Below the pieces are notes generated by a model. That model was not told where the DNA came from and did not search any database. It saw only the letters and a program-made list of their open reading frames with translations. Below are positions 27,725-37,243 of a DNA stretch of 64,000 nt, one piece after another. The DNA comes from JBBROS01 sp965199595. Lineage in GTDB: Bacteria; Pseudomonadota; Alphaproteobacteria; Acetobacterales; Acetobacteraceae. The first letter of the stretch is position 1; every line of letters starts with the position of its first letter. The translations under genes and the position numbers were made by a program. Where the stretch lies: assembly GCA_965199595.1 (NCBI GenBank), contig OZ241182.1:2914001-2978000 (forward strand), in the 5' to 3' direction.

Positions 27725-28648
27725 TTGACGGAAAGCACGACGATCGCCTCCCCCACCGCGCCCTCGCAGTTCCGCGAGCCCGACCGCAGGGGCGTCATCT
27801 CCAGCCTGTCCCGCCGCGGCTTCCACCACATCGCCTACGTCGAATGGGGTGACCCGGCGGCCGAGCGCGTCGCCATCTGCGTCCACGGCCTCTCGCGCCA
27901 GGGCCGGGACTTCGATGTGCTGGCGGCCACCATGGCGGACCAGGGCTGGCGCGTCATCTGCCCGGACCTGGTGGGCCGCGGCCGCAGCGACTGGCTGAAG
28001 GACGCCGAAGAGTACAACCTGCCGCAATACGCCACCGACATGGCCGCGATCATCGCCCGCAGCGGCGCCGCCACGGTGGACTGGATCGGCACCTCGCTGG
28101 GCGGCCTCGTCGGCATGGTGCTGGCCGGGCAGGCGCGCTCCCCCATCGGGCGGCTGGTGATCAACGATGTGGGGCCGTTCCTGCCCTGGCAGGCGCTGAA
28201 CCGCCTCGCCACCTCGGTCCGCAGCGCGCCGCGCACCTTCCCGACCATGGCGGCCGTCGAGCAGCACCTCCGCACCTCGCTCGCCCCCTTCGGCGACCTG
28301 ACCGACGCGCAGTGGCAGCACCTTGCGGAGCACGGCGTGAGGCAGGACCCGGACGGCCTGTGGCGCAAACGGGCCGACCCCGACATCACCGCCGCCTTCC
28401 GCCCCGGCCTGTTCTTCAACCTGAGCCTGTGGAACTACTGGGACGCCATCACCTGCCCGGTCCTGGTGCTGCGCGGCGCCACCTCGGACCTGCTGCTGCC
28501 CGCCACCGCCGCCGAGATGATGCGCCGCGGCCCCGGCGCCGACATCCGCGAGATCTCCGGCTGCGGCCACGCCCCGGCCCTGATGGACCCGGCCCAGAAC
28601 AGCATCATCACGGAATGGCTGGACTCCGTGCCGTCCGACCACCACTAG
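27725..28648 (+). CDS. Alpha/beta hydrolase
   Basis: 307 residues. It opens with YVEWGDPAAERVAICVHGLSRQGRDF (oxyanion region HG), then the nucleophile Ser in DWIGTSLGGLVGMVLA and the catalytic His in SGCGHAPALM. No signal peptide. Substrate unknown; the small ester or peptide hydrolases of the MhpC/proline iminopeptidase branch are the nearest general class. The TTG at 27725 is the first start in frame; one further downstream is possible. Confidence 0.8.
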   Translation: MTESTTIASPTAPSQFREPDRRGVISSLSRRGFHHIAYVEWGDPAAERVAICVHGLSRQGRDFDVLAATMADQGWRVICPDLVGRGRSDWLKDAEEYNLPQYATDMAAIIARSGAATVDWIGTSLGGLVGMVLAGQARSPIGRLVINDVGPFLPWQALNRLATSVRSAPRTFPTMAAVEQHLRTSLAPFGDLTDAQWQHLAEHGVRQDPDGLWRKRADPDITAAFRPGLFFNLSLWNYWDAITCPVLVLRGATSDLLLPATAAEMMRRGPGADIREISGCGHAPALMDPAQNSIITEWLDSVPSDHH

Positions 28649-28663
28649 ATCAGCGGCATAACG

Positions 28664-29908
28664 CTAAAGCCGCCGCGCCCGCACGGTGCCCGGCACCGCG
28701 CGCAACTCGGCCAGCAGCGCCGCCACGGCCTCGGCCGAGGGCGGCGGCTCCGCATCAACGATCACGTAGCCCGAGCTGCCATCGGTCTGCAGGTGCTGCG
28801 CCGTCACGTTCAGCCCATTGGCGGAGAACACCGCATTGACCCGGCCCAGCACGCCCGGGACGTTCTGGTGCGCATGGGCGAAGCGCGCGGTGCCGGGCCG
28901 CGGCTGCGGCGCCTGGATCTGCGGGAAGTTCACGGCCCCGGCGGTGGAGCCGTGGCGCGCATGCTCCACCAGCTTGCGCGCCACCTCCTCGCCGATGCGC
29001 TCCTGCGCCTCCTCGGTGGAGCCGCCGACATGCGGGGTCAGGATCACGTTCGGGATGCCCTGCAGCGGCGTGTGGAACGCCTCCTTGTTGGAAGCCGGCT
29101 CCTTCGGGAACACGTCCACCGCCGCCCCGGCCAGGTGCCCGCCGGTCAGCGCCGCCGCCAGCGCCTCCAGGTCCACCACGGTGCCGCGGCTGTTGTTGAT
29201 GAGGTAGGCGCCGCGCTTCATCGCCGCCAACTCGGCCTGCCCGATCATGCCCGTGGTCTCCGGCGTCTCCGGCACGTGCAGGCTGATCACGTCGCTCACC
29301 GCCAGCAGCTCCGCCAGGCTCGCCACCGGCTCGGTGTTGCCGTGGCGCAGCTTGTCGGCGCGGTCGTGATACAGCACGCGCATGCCCATCACCTCGCCCA
29401 GGGTGGAGAGCTGGCTGCCGATGTTGCCATAGCCGACGATGCCCAGCGTCTTGCCCCGCACCTCGTGCGCCCCCACGGCGGACTTGTCCCACTGGCCGGC
29501 ATGCGCGGCAATGGAGCGCGGCAGCACCTGGCGCATCAGCATCACGATCTCGCCGATCACCAGCTCCGCCACGCTGCGGGTGTTGCTGAACGGTGCGTTG
29601 AACACCGGCACGCCATGGCCGCGCGCCGCCGCCAGGTCCACCTGGTCCGTGCCCACCGAGAAGCAGCCCACCGAACACAGCGTGTCGCCCGCCGCCAGCG
29701 CCGCCGCGTCCAGCTGGGTGCGGGAGCGGATGCCCAGCAGGTGCACGCCCTCCCCGCTCAATGCCGCGATCAGGGCCGGGCCGTCCATGGCGCCGGGCAC
29801 GCGGCGCACATCGATGCCGGCCTCCGTCAGCAGCGCGGCGGCGCTGTCGTTCACGCCTTCCAGCAGGAGGGCGCGCAGGGGCTGGCTCTGGGGCTGATGC
29901 TGATCCAT
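28664..29908 (-). CDS. serA: D-3-phosphoglycerate dehydrogenase (ACT-domain type)
   Basis: 414 residues, close in layout to E. coli SerA: a substrate domain, then the NAD site LGIVGYGNIGSQLSTLGE, the catalytic Arg/Glu/His segments INNSRGTVVDLEAL, DVFPKEPA and LTPHVGGSTEEAQERIGEEVA, and a C-terminal ACT domain (NVPGVLGRVNAVFSANGLNV, AQHLQTDGSSGYVIVD). It is the first step of serine synthesis, normally feedback-inhibited by serine through the ACT domain. Confidence 0.9.
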   Translation of the reverse strand: MDQHQPQSQPLRALLLEGVNDSAAALLTEAGIDVRRVPGAMDGPALIAALSGEGVHLLGIRSRTQLDAAALAAGDTLCSVGCFSVGTDQVDLAAARGHGVPVFNAPFSNTRSVAELVIGEIVMLMRQVLPRSIAAHAGQWDKSAVGAHEVRGKTLGIVGYGNIGSQLSTLGEVMGMRVLYHDRADKLRHGNTEPVASLAELLAVSDVISLHVPETPETTGMIGQAELAAMKRGAYLINNSRGTVVDLEALAAALTGGHLAGAAVDVFPKEPASNKEAFHTPLQGIPNVILTPHVGGSTEEAQERIGEEVARKLVEHARHGSTAGAVNFPQIQAPQPRPGTARFAHAHQNVPGVLGRVNAVFSANGLNVTAQHLQTDGSSGYVIVDAEPPPSAEAVAALLAELRAVPGTVRARRL

Positions 29909-29978
29909 GCGCCCGCCTAGCACGGCCGCCGCCGCCCCGGCCATGCGCGCACCCGGCAAGGCTGGGCTGCGGCGCTCG

Positions 29979-31250
29979 TTACGCCGCGTGCAGCGCCTGG
30001 GCCGCGCCCCGGAAGGCGGCGATGGCGGCCGCGACGTCCACCGCGTCATGCGCGGTGGACACATACAGCTTGCCCGCACTCTTGAAGATCCCGCGCTCCC
30101 GCAGCAGCGCGTTGAACCGCGTGCTGAGCCCGGCATCCCCGGTCATGGCGCTGCGGTAATCCGTCACCGGCGTTCCGGTGAAGATCGCGTCGAACATCGG
30201 CGGCTCGCCGGGCACCTGCACGGCGAACCCGGCGGCGGTCAGCGCCTCCTGCAACCCGTGGCGCAGCGCGGTGCCGGTGGCGGCGAGGCGTTCATAGGTG
30301 CCGGGCCGCCGCAGGATCTCCATGGTGGCGAGCCCGGCTGCGGCCGCGACCGGGTTGCCGCTCAACGTGCCGACCTGCGGCGTGAACCCGGACTCGCCCA
30401 CCAGCGCCTTGTCGAAATGCGCCATGATCTCCGCCCGTCCGGCCACCGCCGCCAGCGGGAAGCCGCCCCCGATCACCTTGCCCAGCGAACAAAGGTCGGG
30501 CACCACGCCGTAGTATTCCTGCGCCCCGCCATAGGCGAGCCGGAACCCGGTCACCACCTCGTCGAAGATCAGCGGGATGCCGTATTCGGCCGTGACGGCG
30601 CGCAGCCCGGCCAGGAAGCCCGGGGCGGGCGGCACCAGCCGCTGCATCGGCTCCACCATCACCCCGGCGATCTCGTCATGATGGGCATGGATCATCGCCT
30701 CGGCCGCAACCAGGTCGTTGAACGGGCACACCAGCACGTTGTCGCGCGTGTTCGCGGGCACCCCGGCGGAATCGATGGACGCGACCGGGAAGTTGCCGGG
30801 CTGCTTCGGCCACAGGCTCATCATCGCCATGTCGCTCATGCCGTGATAGCCGCCCTCGAACTTCAGGATCTTGTCGCGGCGGCGAAAGGCGCGGGCCAGG
30901 CGCATGGCATAGGCGTCCGCCTCGGTGCCGCTGCTGGTGTAGCGCACCTGGTCGGCGCAGGGCACCGCCTCCACGATGGCCTCCGCCAGCCGGATGCCGT
31001 GCTCGTTGTTGGCAAAGAAGGTGGTGCCCCGCGCCATCTGCTCCTGCGCCACGGCCACCACCTCGGGGTGCGCATGGCCCACCAGCATGGGGCCGGACCC
31101 GATCAGGAAGTCGATGTACTCCCGCCCCTCGCTGTCCCACACATGCCCGGCCTTGCCGGCGACGATGACGGTGTTGCCGTCCATGTTGCCGAACCCGCCG
31201 GCCGGCAGCACCCGGGCCGCCCGCTCGGCCAGGCTCAAGTGAACATCCAT
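29979..31250 (-). CDS. Class III aminotransferase, glutamate-1-semialdehyde aminomutase-like
   Basis: 423 residues. Conserved segments are DFLIGSGPMLVGHAHPEVV, RYTSSGTEADAYAMRLARA, EPMQRLVPPAPGFLAGLR, LIFDEVVTGFRLAYGGAQEYYG, the PLP lysine in CSLGKVIGGGFPLAAVAG and VGTLSGNPVAAAAGLATM. It resembles HemL, but the surrounding genes give no haem context, and many such proteins are catabolic transaminases. GAGG five bases before the ATG at 31250 supports the start. Confidence 0.85.
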   Translation of the reverse strand: MDVHLSLAERAARVLPAGGFGNMDGNTVIVAGKAGHVWDSEGREYIDFLIGSGPMLVGHAHPEVVAVAQEQMARGTTFFANNEHGIRLAEAIVEAVPCADQVRYTSSGTEADAYAMRLARAFRRRDKILKFEGGYHGMSDMAMMSLWPKQPGNFPVASIDSAGVPANTRDNVLVCPFNDLVAAEAMIHAHHDEIAGVMVEPMQRLVPPAPGFLAGLRAVTAEYGIPLIFDEVVTGFRLAYGGAQEYYGVVPDLCSLGKVIGGGFPLAAVAGRAEIMAHFDKALVGESGFTPQVGTLSGNPVAAAAGLATMEILRRPGTYERLAATGTALRHGLQEALTAAGFAVQVPGEPPMFDAIFTGTPVTDYRSAMTGDAGLSTRFNALLRERGIFKSAGKLYVSTAHDAVDVAAAIAAFRGAAQALHAA

Positions 31251-31432
31251 CGCTGCCTCACATGTTGCGCGGCCACACGGTCGGGCAGAATGCGCGCGGC
31301 GTCCAGCCCGATGGCGCGCTGCCGGGACCAGGCCCGGATGGTGCACGCCAGATAATTCCGATCAGGGCGTCGGTGCAACGAACCAGCCCCTGGTCTGGGC
31401 GTTGACCTACAACATCAAAAAGGGAGTCCGTC

Positions 31433-31717
31433 ATGCTGAAGTTGGCCTTTGCCGTTGCAATGACCCTGGCCGCCGCCCCCGCTTTCGCCCAGGGCTCCAC
31501 CCAGTCGCCGCCCGCGCCGAACGCCGCGTCCTCTTCCCCGGCCGCAGGCACCAGCGCGCCGGCCGGCGCCATGACCATGAACCCAAGCTCAGCGTCCAAC
31601 CCGAATGTCAGCGGTGCCCTCGGCGCATCGTCCACCAACGGAACGCCCATGACCACCAATGGCCCGGCGCCCGCCGCAGGCATCACCGGCACCGTGCCGA
31701 CGCCCGCGTCCAAGTAG
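31433..31717 (+). CDS. Small secreted Ala/Ser/Pro-rich protein
   Basis: 94 residues: a clear signal peptide (MLKLAFAVAMTLAAAPAFAQ) and then a low-complexity tail rich in Ser, Pro, Ala and Asn with no Cys. AGGGAG upstream of the ATG supports translation. Such tails are usual in short exported proteins of Acetobacteraceae of unknown function. Confidence 0.65.
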   Translation: MLKLAFAVAMTLAAAPAFAQGSTQSPPAPNAASSSPAAGTSAPAGAMTMNPSSASNPNVSGALGASSTNGTPMTTNGPAPAAGITGTVPTPASK

Positions 31718-31755
31718 CCTCGACAAGCCCGGTCACGGCGGCCGATACTGCCGCC

Positions 31756-32538
31756 GTGACCGAGGCAGCCCCGCTCGTCACCCTCACGAATGACGATGGC
31801 GTGGCGGTGATACAGATGAATGACCCGGCCCGGCGTAATGCGCTGAGCCGGGTCATGCTGTTTGAAATGCTCGATGCTTTTGCCCAGGTCCGCACGGCCC
31901 GCGCCGTCATCCTGCGCGCGCCAACGGGGCAGTCCGTCTGGTGCGCCGGGTTCGATATCACGGACCTCGAGCCGGGATTCGATCCGCTGGCGCAGGATGG
32001 CCGGCTGCAGGAGCTGTTCCATGCGGTGCAGGACTGTCCGGCCCCGGTGATCGCCATGCTGGGCGGCACCGCCTGGGGCGGCGGCACGGACCTGGCGTTG
32101 CGCTGCGATATCGCCATCGCCTCCTCGCGCTGCACCCTGGCGTTCACCCCTGCCCGGCTGGGCCTTCCCTATGATCCCGACGGGTTGCTCAATGCGCTGT
32201 CCCGCGCCGGGCTTGGGCTGGCCATGGAGATGTTCGCCACCGGAGACGCCGTGGACGCCTTGAGGGCGCAGGCCGCCGGGTTGCTGAACCATGTGGTGCC
32301 GGAAGCCGAGCTTGAGGGCTTCACCCTCGCCATGGCCCGGCGCATCGCGGCAAACGCCCCGCTTTCTGTTGCCAGCGCCAAGCGGCAACTGCGCGCCCTG
32401 AACGCCGCCCTGCCGCTGCCCGCCGCCACGCTGCACCGGCTGCTGGACGAACGCCGCGCGGCCCTGGCGAGTGCGGATCTCGCCGAGGGGCTGGCCGCGT
32501 TCCGCGAGAAACGCCGCCCCCGGTTCACCGGGGCCTAG
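31756..32538 (+). CDS. Enoyl-CoA hydratase/isomerase family protein
   Basis: 260 residues with a crotonase fold: VTLTNDDGVAVIQMNDPARRNALSR, the oxyanion-hole loop VWCAGFDITDLE, and PAPVIAMLGGTAWGGGTDLALRCDIAIA. The exact residues needed for hydratase (two Glu) are not obviously present, so a methylmalonyl-CoA decarboxylase-like or other crotonase reaction is possible. GTG at 31756 is the best start. Its stop overlaps that of the convergent amidase by two bases. Confidence 0.82.
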   Translation: MTEAAPLVTLTNDDGVAVIQMNDPARRNALSRVMLFEMLDAFAQVRTARAVILRAPTGQSVWCAGFDITDLEPGFDPLAQDGRLQELFHAVQDCPAPVIAMLGGTAWGGGTDLALRCDIAIASSRCTLAFTPARLGLPYDPDGLLNALSRAGLGLAMEMFATGDAVDALRAQAAGLLNHVVPEAELEGFTLAMARRIAANAPLSVASAKRQLRALNAALPLPAATLHRLLDERRAALASADLAEGLAAFREKRRPRFTGA

Positions 32539-34022
32539 TCGAAATCGAGAAAGCCCGGCTGGTCCTTGATCGGCGGCGCCGCCCGCAGCCTGCCGATGTC
32601 CGGCACCGGCCGCGCCGTGCGCGCATCATCCGCCAGGTGCGCCTCCAGCGCCGCCGCCATGGCAAGCACCACCGCATCCCCGCCGCGCGGCCCCACGATC
32701 TGCAGCCCGAACGGCATGCCGTGGCGGTCGAGCCCCATGGGCAGCGACAGAGACGGATGACCGATCAGCGAGCTGCAATAGCTCAGCGCCAGCCAGTGGA
32801 AGTAGGTGCGGGTCGGCTTGCCGTCGATCTCCGCCGGGAACAGCTCGCCCCAGGGCCGCGGGCTCACGGTGATGGCCGGCGCGAGGATGACGTCATACTC
32901 CTCGAAGAATGCCTGCCAGCGCCGGTACATGTCCGCCTGCTGGCCCATGGCGCGCGAGACGTCCATGCCGGAATACCGCAGGCCCTCCTCGTAATTGGCA
33001 TGGATGTTCGGCCCCAGGTCCTGCGGCCGGTCGCGCATCGCCCCGGCGAACTTGCGCAGGAACCCCATGCTCCGCAGCACCTCGAATGCCTCGTCGGCCC
33101 CGGTGCAATCCGGCGTCGCGTCATCGTCCCGGCCGAAGGTGGCGCGGAACAGCCCGGTCTTCTCCGCGAACACCTCGGCGATGTGCCGCTCCGTCGGCGC
33201 GAACCCGAAATCCGGCGTCAGCGCCACCCGCAGCGAGGACAGGTCGCAGATGCCCGGCCGCGCGAAATCCGCCCCGGCCCGCACCGCCCTGCCATGGATG
33301 GTGGTCGCCGAAGGGTCGCGCTTGTCATCGCTGACCATGGTGGAGAGCAGCAGGCACGCATCCGCCACCGTGCGGCCCATCGGCCCCAGCACGCTCAACG
33401 GCGAGAACCCGGCCTGCTCGTTGGCCACCAGCCCGGGCGAGGGCCGGAACCCGACGATGCCGTTGAACGAGGCCGGGTTGCGCAGCGAGCCGCCGGTGTC
33501 GGAGCCCGTGGCCACCGGCACCATGCCGCAGGCCAGCGCCACCGCGGACCCGCCGGATGATCCGGCCGCGGACTTCGTGGGATCGAACGCATTGCCCGTC
33601 GTGCCATAGACCCGGTTGCGCGAATTGGCCCCGGCCCCGAACTCCGGCACGTTCGACTTGGCGGTGATGATGCCGCCGCCCGCCCGCACCGCGCCCACGC
33701 TGCGCTGGTCCTCGTCGACCATGATGCCGGCGTGCATCGGGCTGCCATGCGAGGTCACGAAGCCGGCGGCGTCCTCCAGGTCCTTCACCGCCACCGGCAG
33801 GCCGTGCAGCGGCGGCAGCGTGTCGCCGCGCATCACCGCCTGCTCCGCCCGCTTCGCCGCCGCGCGCGCGCCCGCGAAGTCACGGGCCGGCAGCGCGTTG
33901 ACCGCCGGGTCCACGGCCTCGATCCGGGCGATGCAGCTTTCGGTCAGCTCCACCGGGGAGAGCCTCCTGGTGCCGATCAGTCGTCGGGCGGTGGTGGCCG
34001 GCAGGTCGCAGGGTTCGGTCAT
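32535..34022 (-). CDS. Amidase-signature family hydrolase
   Basis: 495 residues. The Ser-cisSer-Lys triad is visible: Lys in HGLPVAVKDLEDAAG, and the serines in KSAAGSSGGSAVALACGMVPVATGSDTGGS. It hydrolyses amides to acids and ammonia (GatA/AtzF-type fold, substrate unknown). It starts three bases after the gamma-glutamyltransferase stop, so the two form an operon; both release ammonia or amino acids from amide-like compounds. Confidence 0.9.
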   Translation of the reverse strand: MTEPCDLPATTARRLIGTRRLSPVELTESCIARIEAVDPAVNALPARDFAGARAAAKRAEQAVMRGDTLPPLHGLPVAVKDLEDAAGFVTSHGSPMHAGIMVDEDQRSVGAVRAGGGIITAKSNVPEFGAGANSRNRVYGTTGNAFDPTKSAAGSSGGSAVALACGMVPVATGSDTGGSLRNPASFNGIVGFRPSPGLVANEQAGFSPLSVLGPMGRTVADACLLLSTMVSDDKRDPSATTIHGRAVRAGADFARPGICDLSSLRVALTPDFGFAPTERHIAEVFAEKTGLFRATFGRDDDATPDCTGADEAFEVLRSMGFLRKFAGAMRDRPQDLGPNIHANYEEGLRYSGMDVSRAMGQQADMYRRWQAFFEEYDVILAPAITVSPRPWGELFPAEIDGKPTRTYFHWLALSYCSSLIGHPSLSLPMGLDRHGMPFGLQIVGPRGGDAVVLAMAAALEAHLADDARTARPVPDIGRLRAAPPIKDQPGFLDFD

Positions 34023-34025
34023 CGC

Positions 34026-35624
34026 CTAATACCCCAACGCCATGCCGTCCTTGCGCGGCTCGGAGCCGCCCACCAGGCAGCCGCGCGCATGGTCCATCCA
34101 GATCGCCTGGCCGCCGCCATGCGGCTTGTCGACCTCGGTGATCTCGTGGCCCATCTCCAGCAGCGCCTGCACCGCGGCCCGCGGCACCCCGCGCTCCACC
34201 TCCACCTTGCCCTGGTAAGGGAACACCCGCGGCAGATCGAGCGCCTCCTGGATGTCCAGGCCATAGTCGATCATGTTGCTGAGGAACCAGGTCTGGCCCA
34301 TCGGCTGGAAGTGCCCGCCCATCACGCCATACGGCATCACGGCCCGGCCATCCTTCGTCACCATGCCCGGGATGATGGTGTGCATCGGCCGCTTGTTCGG
34401 CGCGATGCAGTTGGGGTGGCCCCGCTCGATCCGGAAACCGAACCCGCGATTCTGCAGCATCACGCCGGAGTTCGGCGCCAGGATGCCGGAGCCGAAGCCC
34501 TGGAACAGCGAGTTGATGAAGGAGCAGGCGTTGCCGTCGCGGTCCACCACGGTGAGATACGTCGTGTCCCGGTGCACCGGCAGCATCGCCTCCCCGGGGG
34601 CAGGCAGATGCGGCATGGCGCGTTCGTCGCGGATCAGGTCGCGCAGGCCTTCCAGGTAGGCCGGGCTGGTCAGGTGCTCGACCGGCACCTCCACCTGCGA
34701 CGGGTCCGCCAGGAAGGCGTCGCGGTCGCGATACACCAGGCGCGCGGCCTCGAGGTGGCGATGCAGGCGGAGCGGATCGAGCGGGCCGCCCGGTGCCGGG
34801 TCATAGCCTTCGAGGATGCCGAGCAGCATCAGCACCAGCAGGCCGGAGCCGTTGGGCGGACACTGCCACACGTCATAGCCGCGGTATCTGGCATGGATCG
34901 GCGTCACGAACTCCGCCGCGTGCAGCCCGGCGGCGAAGTCGGCCTCGGTCTGCAGCCCGCCATGGGCGCGCAGCGCGGCGACCATGTCCGCGGCGACGGC
35001 GCCCTCGTAGAAGCCGCGGGCGCCATGCGTGGCGATGGCGCGCAGCGTCTCGGCCAGCGGCTTCTGCACGAACAGGTCACCCTCGCGCGGGGCGGCGCCG
35101 TTCGGCAGGAAGGCCTCGGCCCCGGTGCGCCGCAGCTTGCCCTCGGCGGAGGCCCAGTCATGCGCGACCCGGGCATGCACCGGCCACCCCTCCTCGGCAA
35201 AGCGGATCGCGGGTTGCAGCAACTCGCCGAACCCCTTGGTGCCATGCGCCTCCAGCAGCGCGGACCAGGCGGAGACGGCGCCGGGAATGGTCACGGTGTG
35301 CGGCGAGGTGTTCTCCAGCCTGTCGATCCCGCGCGCCTCGAACCAGCCGACGTCCGCCGCGGCACAGGCCCGGCCCGAACCGTTCATCGCCACGATCTTG
35401 TCCGTCCCGCCCGGGGAATACAGGCAGAAGCAATCCCCGCCGATCCCCGTGGACTGCGGCTCGATCACACCCAGCACCGCAACGGCCGCCACCGCCGCAT
35501 CCATCGCGTTGCCGCCGGCGCGCAGCACGTCCAGCGCGGTCAGCGTCGCGGCCGGCATCGCGGTCGCCGCCATGCCATGCGTGGAATAGACGGGGCTGCG
35601 GCCCGGCAGGTGCAGATCGCGCAT
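34026..35624 (-). CDS. Gamma-glutamyltransferase family protein
   Basis: 532 residues, Ntn-hydrolase. The autoprocessing Thr is residue 354 in LPVHRDTTYLTVVDRDGNACS (TTY where E. coli GGT has TTH), with upstream GGNAMDAAVAAVAVLGVIEPQSTGIGGDC and downstream MHTIIPGMV and GVMGGHFQPMGQ. No signal peptide, so it is probably cytoplasmic; it may be a cephalosporin-acylase-like or glutathione-hydrolysing enzyme. Operon with the amidase downstream. Confidence 0.87.
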   Translation of the reverse strand: MRDLHLPGRSPVYSTHGMAATAMPAATLTALDVLRAGGNAMDAAVAAVAVLGVIEPQSTGIGGDCFCLYSPGGTDKIVAMNGSGRACAAADVGWFEARGIDRLENTSPHTVTIPGAVSAWSALLEAHGTKGFGELLQPAIRFAEEGWPVHARVAHDWASAEGKLRRTGAEAFLPNGAAPREGDLFVQKPLAETLRAIATHGARGFYEGAVAADMVAALRAHGGLQTEADFAAGLHAAEFVTPIHARYRGYDVWQCPPNGSGLLVLMLLGILEGYDPAPGGPLDPLRLHRHLEAARLVYRDRDAFLADPSQVEVPVEHLTSPAYLEGLRDLIRDERAMPHLPAPGEAMLPVHRDTTYLTVVDRDGNACSFINSLFQGFGSGILAPNSGVMLQNRGFGFRIERGHPNCIAPNKRPMHTIIPGMVTKDGRAVMPYGVMGGHFQPMGQTWFLSNMIDYGLDIQEALDLPRVFPYQGKVEVERGVPRAAVQALLEMGHEITEVDKPHGGGQAIWMDHARGCLVGGSEPRKDGMALGY

Positions 35625-35711
35625 GGTGGGGGCTCCTGGCCAGAAATCCGGCGGACGCTCGCATGGGGTTCCGGGATTGGCAACCGCGCCGGGGGTGGCA
35701 TGATGCCCGGC

Positions 35712-36074
35712 ATGAGCGACACGCCCCCCCTGAGCATGCCCCCCTTGACCATGCCCGAGTTCGACCGCGTCGATATCCGCGTCGGCACCATCATCGACGC
35801 CCAGCCCTTCCCCGAGGCCCGCAAGCCCGCCTTCAAGCTGTGGATCGATTTCGGGGCCGGGCTGGGCGTCCGCAAATCCTCGGCCCAGATCACCGTGCAC
35901 CACACGCTGGAAAACCTGGTTGGCCGCCAGGTCTGCGCCGTCGTCAACTTCCCGCCACGCCAGATCGGCCCGTTCCGCAGCGAGGTGCTGACGCTGGGCA
36001 TGCCGGATGCCGAGGGCGCCGTCGTGCTGATCGGCCCGGCCCTGCCCGTGCCGAACGGCGGGCGGCTGTTTTGA
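35712..36074 (+). CDS. csaA: CsaA-like tRNA-binding/chaperone protein
   Basis: 120 residues. The OB-fold sequence is FDRVDIRVGTIIDAQPFPEARKPAFKLWIDFG, with KSSAQIT, VCAVVNFPPRQIGPFRSEVLTLGM and a C-terminal VPNGGRLF, all as in CsaA. It is reported to bind tRNA and act as an export-related chaperone. The start could also be the ATG at 35700; 35712 is chosen for closeness to family length. The stop overlaps the next gene's TTG. Confidence 0.85.
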   Translation: MSDTPPLSMPPLTMPEFDRVDIRVGTIIDAQPFPEARKPAFKLWIDFGAGLGVRKSSAQITVHHTLENLVGRQVCAVVNFPPRQIGPFRSEVLTLGMPDAEGAVVLIGPALPVPNGGRLF

Positions 36075-36556
36075 CCGCCTACAAGACCGTGACGTGGGAC
36101 GTGCTGCACCACGATGCGCGCCGCCTGGCCGCCAGCCTGCTCGCCCGCAGCGCCGGCGATGGCCCGGTGCTGGGCCTGGTCGCCATCAGCCGCGGCGGGC
36201 TGATCCCGGCCGCGATCGTGGCGCGCGAGATGGGGTGCCGCATGGTCGAAAGCGTGTGCGTCGCGATGTATGACGAGGAGGAGGCCGGCGAACCCTCGCT
36301 GCTGAAGCCCCCCGCCGCGGCCGGCGACGGCACCGGCTGGGTGATCATCGACGACCTGGTGGACACCGGCAGCACCGCCCGGCTGGTCCGCGCCCTGCTG
36401 CCCGGCGCCCACTTCGCCTGCCTGTATGCCAAGCCGGCCGGGGCGGGCATCGCCGATCAATGGGTGGAGGACGTGCCGCAGGAGACCTGGGTGCTGTTCC
36501 CATGGGACACCTCACCGCAATTCGTGCCGCCGCTGGCGAAGGGGGTTACGCCCTAG
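36071..36556 (+). CDS. gpt: Xanthine phosphoribosyltransferase
   Basis: 161 residues, close to E. coli Gpt throughout: KTVTWDVLHHDARRLAASLL, GLVAISRGGLIPAAIVAREMG, the PRPP motif VIIDDLVDTGSTARLVR, YAKPAG and the C-terminal PQETWVLFPWDTSPQFVPPL. It salvages xanthine (and guanine) to nucleotides. It starts with TTG overlapping the csaA stop (TTGA). Confidence 0.92.
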   Translation: MTAYKTVTWDVLHHDARRLAASLLARSAGDGPVLGLVAISRGGLIPAAIVAREMGCRMVESVCVAMYDEEEAGEPSLLKPPAAAGDGTGWVIIDDLVDTGSTARLVRALLPGAHFACLYAKPAGAGIADQWVEDVPQETWVLFPWDTSPQFVPPLAKGVTP

Positions 36557-36631
36557 CCGGGCCGCGACGGCACAGGTGGTGCTTCAGTTCAAGACAACGC
36601 AACATGGCTTTACGAAAGCGGGGTGCCTCCA

Positions 36632-37048
36632 GTGGCCAATGCCAGATGCAGTTGCGGCTCCCTCAGGCTGACGCTCTCAGGACCATCGAAGTTGGTCGTG
36701 GCCTGTCATTGTCTCGACTGCCAACGAACAACCGGCGCGCCATTTGCCGTAGGTGCCTTTTACCCGGTCGACGCCGTCATCATCTCTGGAACGTCGAAAG
36801 AGTTCACCCGCGACGCGGCAAGCGGCGGGAAGGTCCACACCAGCTTCTGTCCAGACTGTGGGTCAACGATCTACTGGAGGGCCGACAACCTCCCGTCGAT
36901 GATCGGTGTTGCAGTTGGCGCGCTGTCCGACCCAGAACACCCGGCCCCCGTCAGATCGGTTTTCGAGCAGTCGAAACATGCCTGGGTTCAGATCGGTGGG
37001 GCGGTCGAACACTTCCAGCAAAGCAGCGCGGCAAAAACTTCGAGCTGA
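36632..37048 (+). CDS. GFA/CENP-V domain protein
   Basis: About 138 residues. The zinc-binding pattern is CSCGSLRLTL, CHCLDCQRTTGAPFAVGAFY and SFCPDCGSTIYWRAD, with a C-terminal KHAWV. Named after glutathione-dependent formaldehyde-activating enzyme, but most members have unknown reactions. GTG at 36632 has GCGGGG eight bases upstream; 36623 is the alternative. Base composition is slightly lower in GC than in its neighbours. Confidence 0.82.
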   Translation: MANARCSCGSLRLTLSGPSKLVVACHCLDCQRTTGAPFAVGAFYPVDAVIISGTSKEFTRDAASGGKVHTSFCPDCGSTIYWRADNLPSMIGVAVGALSDPEHPAPVRSVFEQSKHAWVQIGGAVEHFQQSSAAKTSS

Positions 37049-37116
37049 GACAAGACCACAACACGGCAGGGCTTGCAGCGGCAGATTCCTTGCGCTACAT
37101 CGCCGCCTCTGCCGCG

Positions 37117-37193
37117 GCGCCCGTAGCTCAATTGGATAGAGCACCAGACTACGAATCTGGGGGTTGGAAGTTCGAGTCTTTCCGGGCGCGCCA
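37117..37193 (+). tRNA. tRNA-Arg(ACG)
   Basis: 77 bases with encoded CCA. The acceptor stem GCGCCCG pairs with CGGGCGC. The anticodon stem CCAGA/TCTGG holds a loop CTACGAA, giving the anticodon ACG, read as ICG after deamination. The T-arm contains GTTCGAGT. All four stems close. No integrated element is seen at this gene. Confidence 0.96.
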
Positions 37194-37243
37194 CAGCTTC
37201 AATTCATCCCGCGGCGTCGGGCGCCAATGTCCAGGGATCGACC

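Noticed and set aside
34793..36556. Very long plus-strand frame across the gamma-glutamyltransferase
   Set aside because: Only its last 161 codons (gpt) are real; the rest is antisense shadow.
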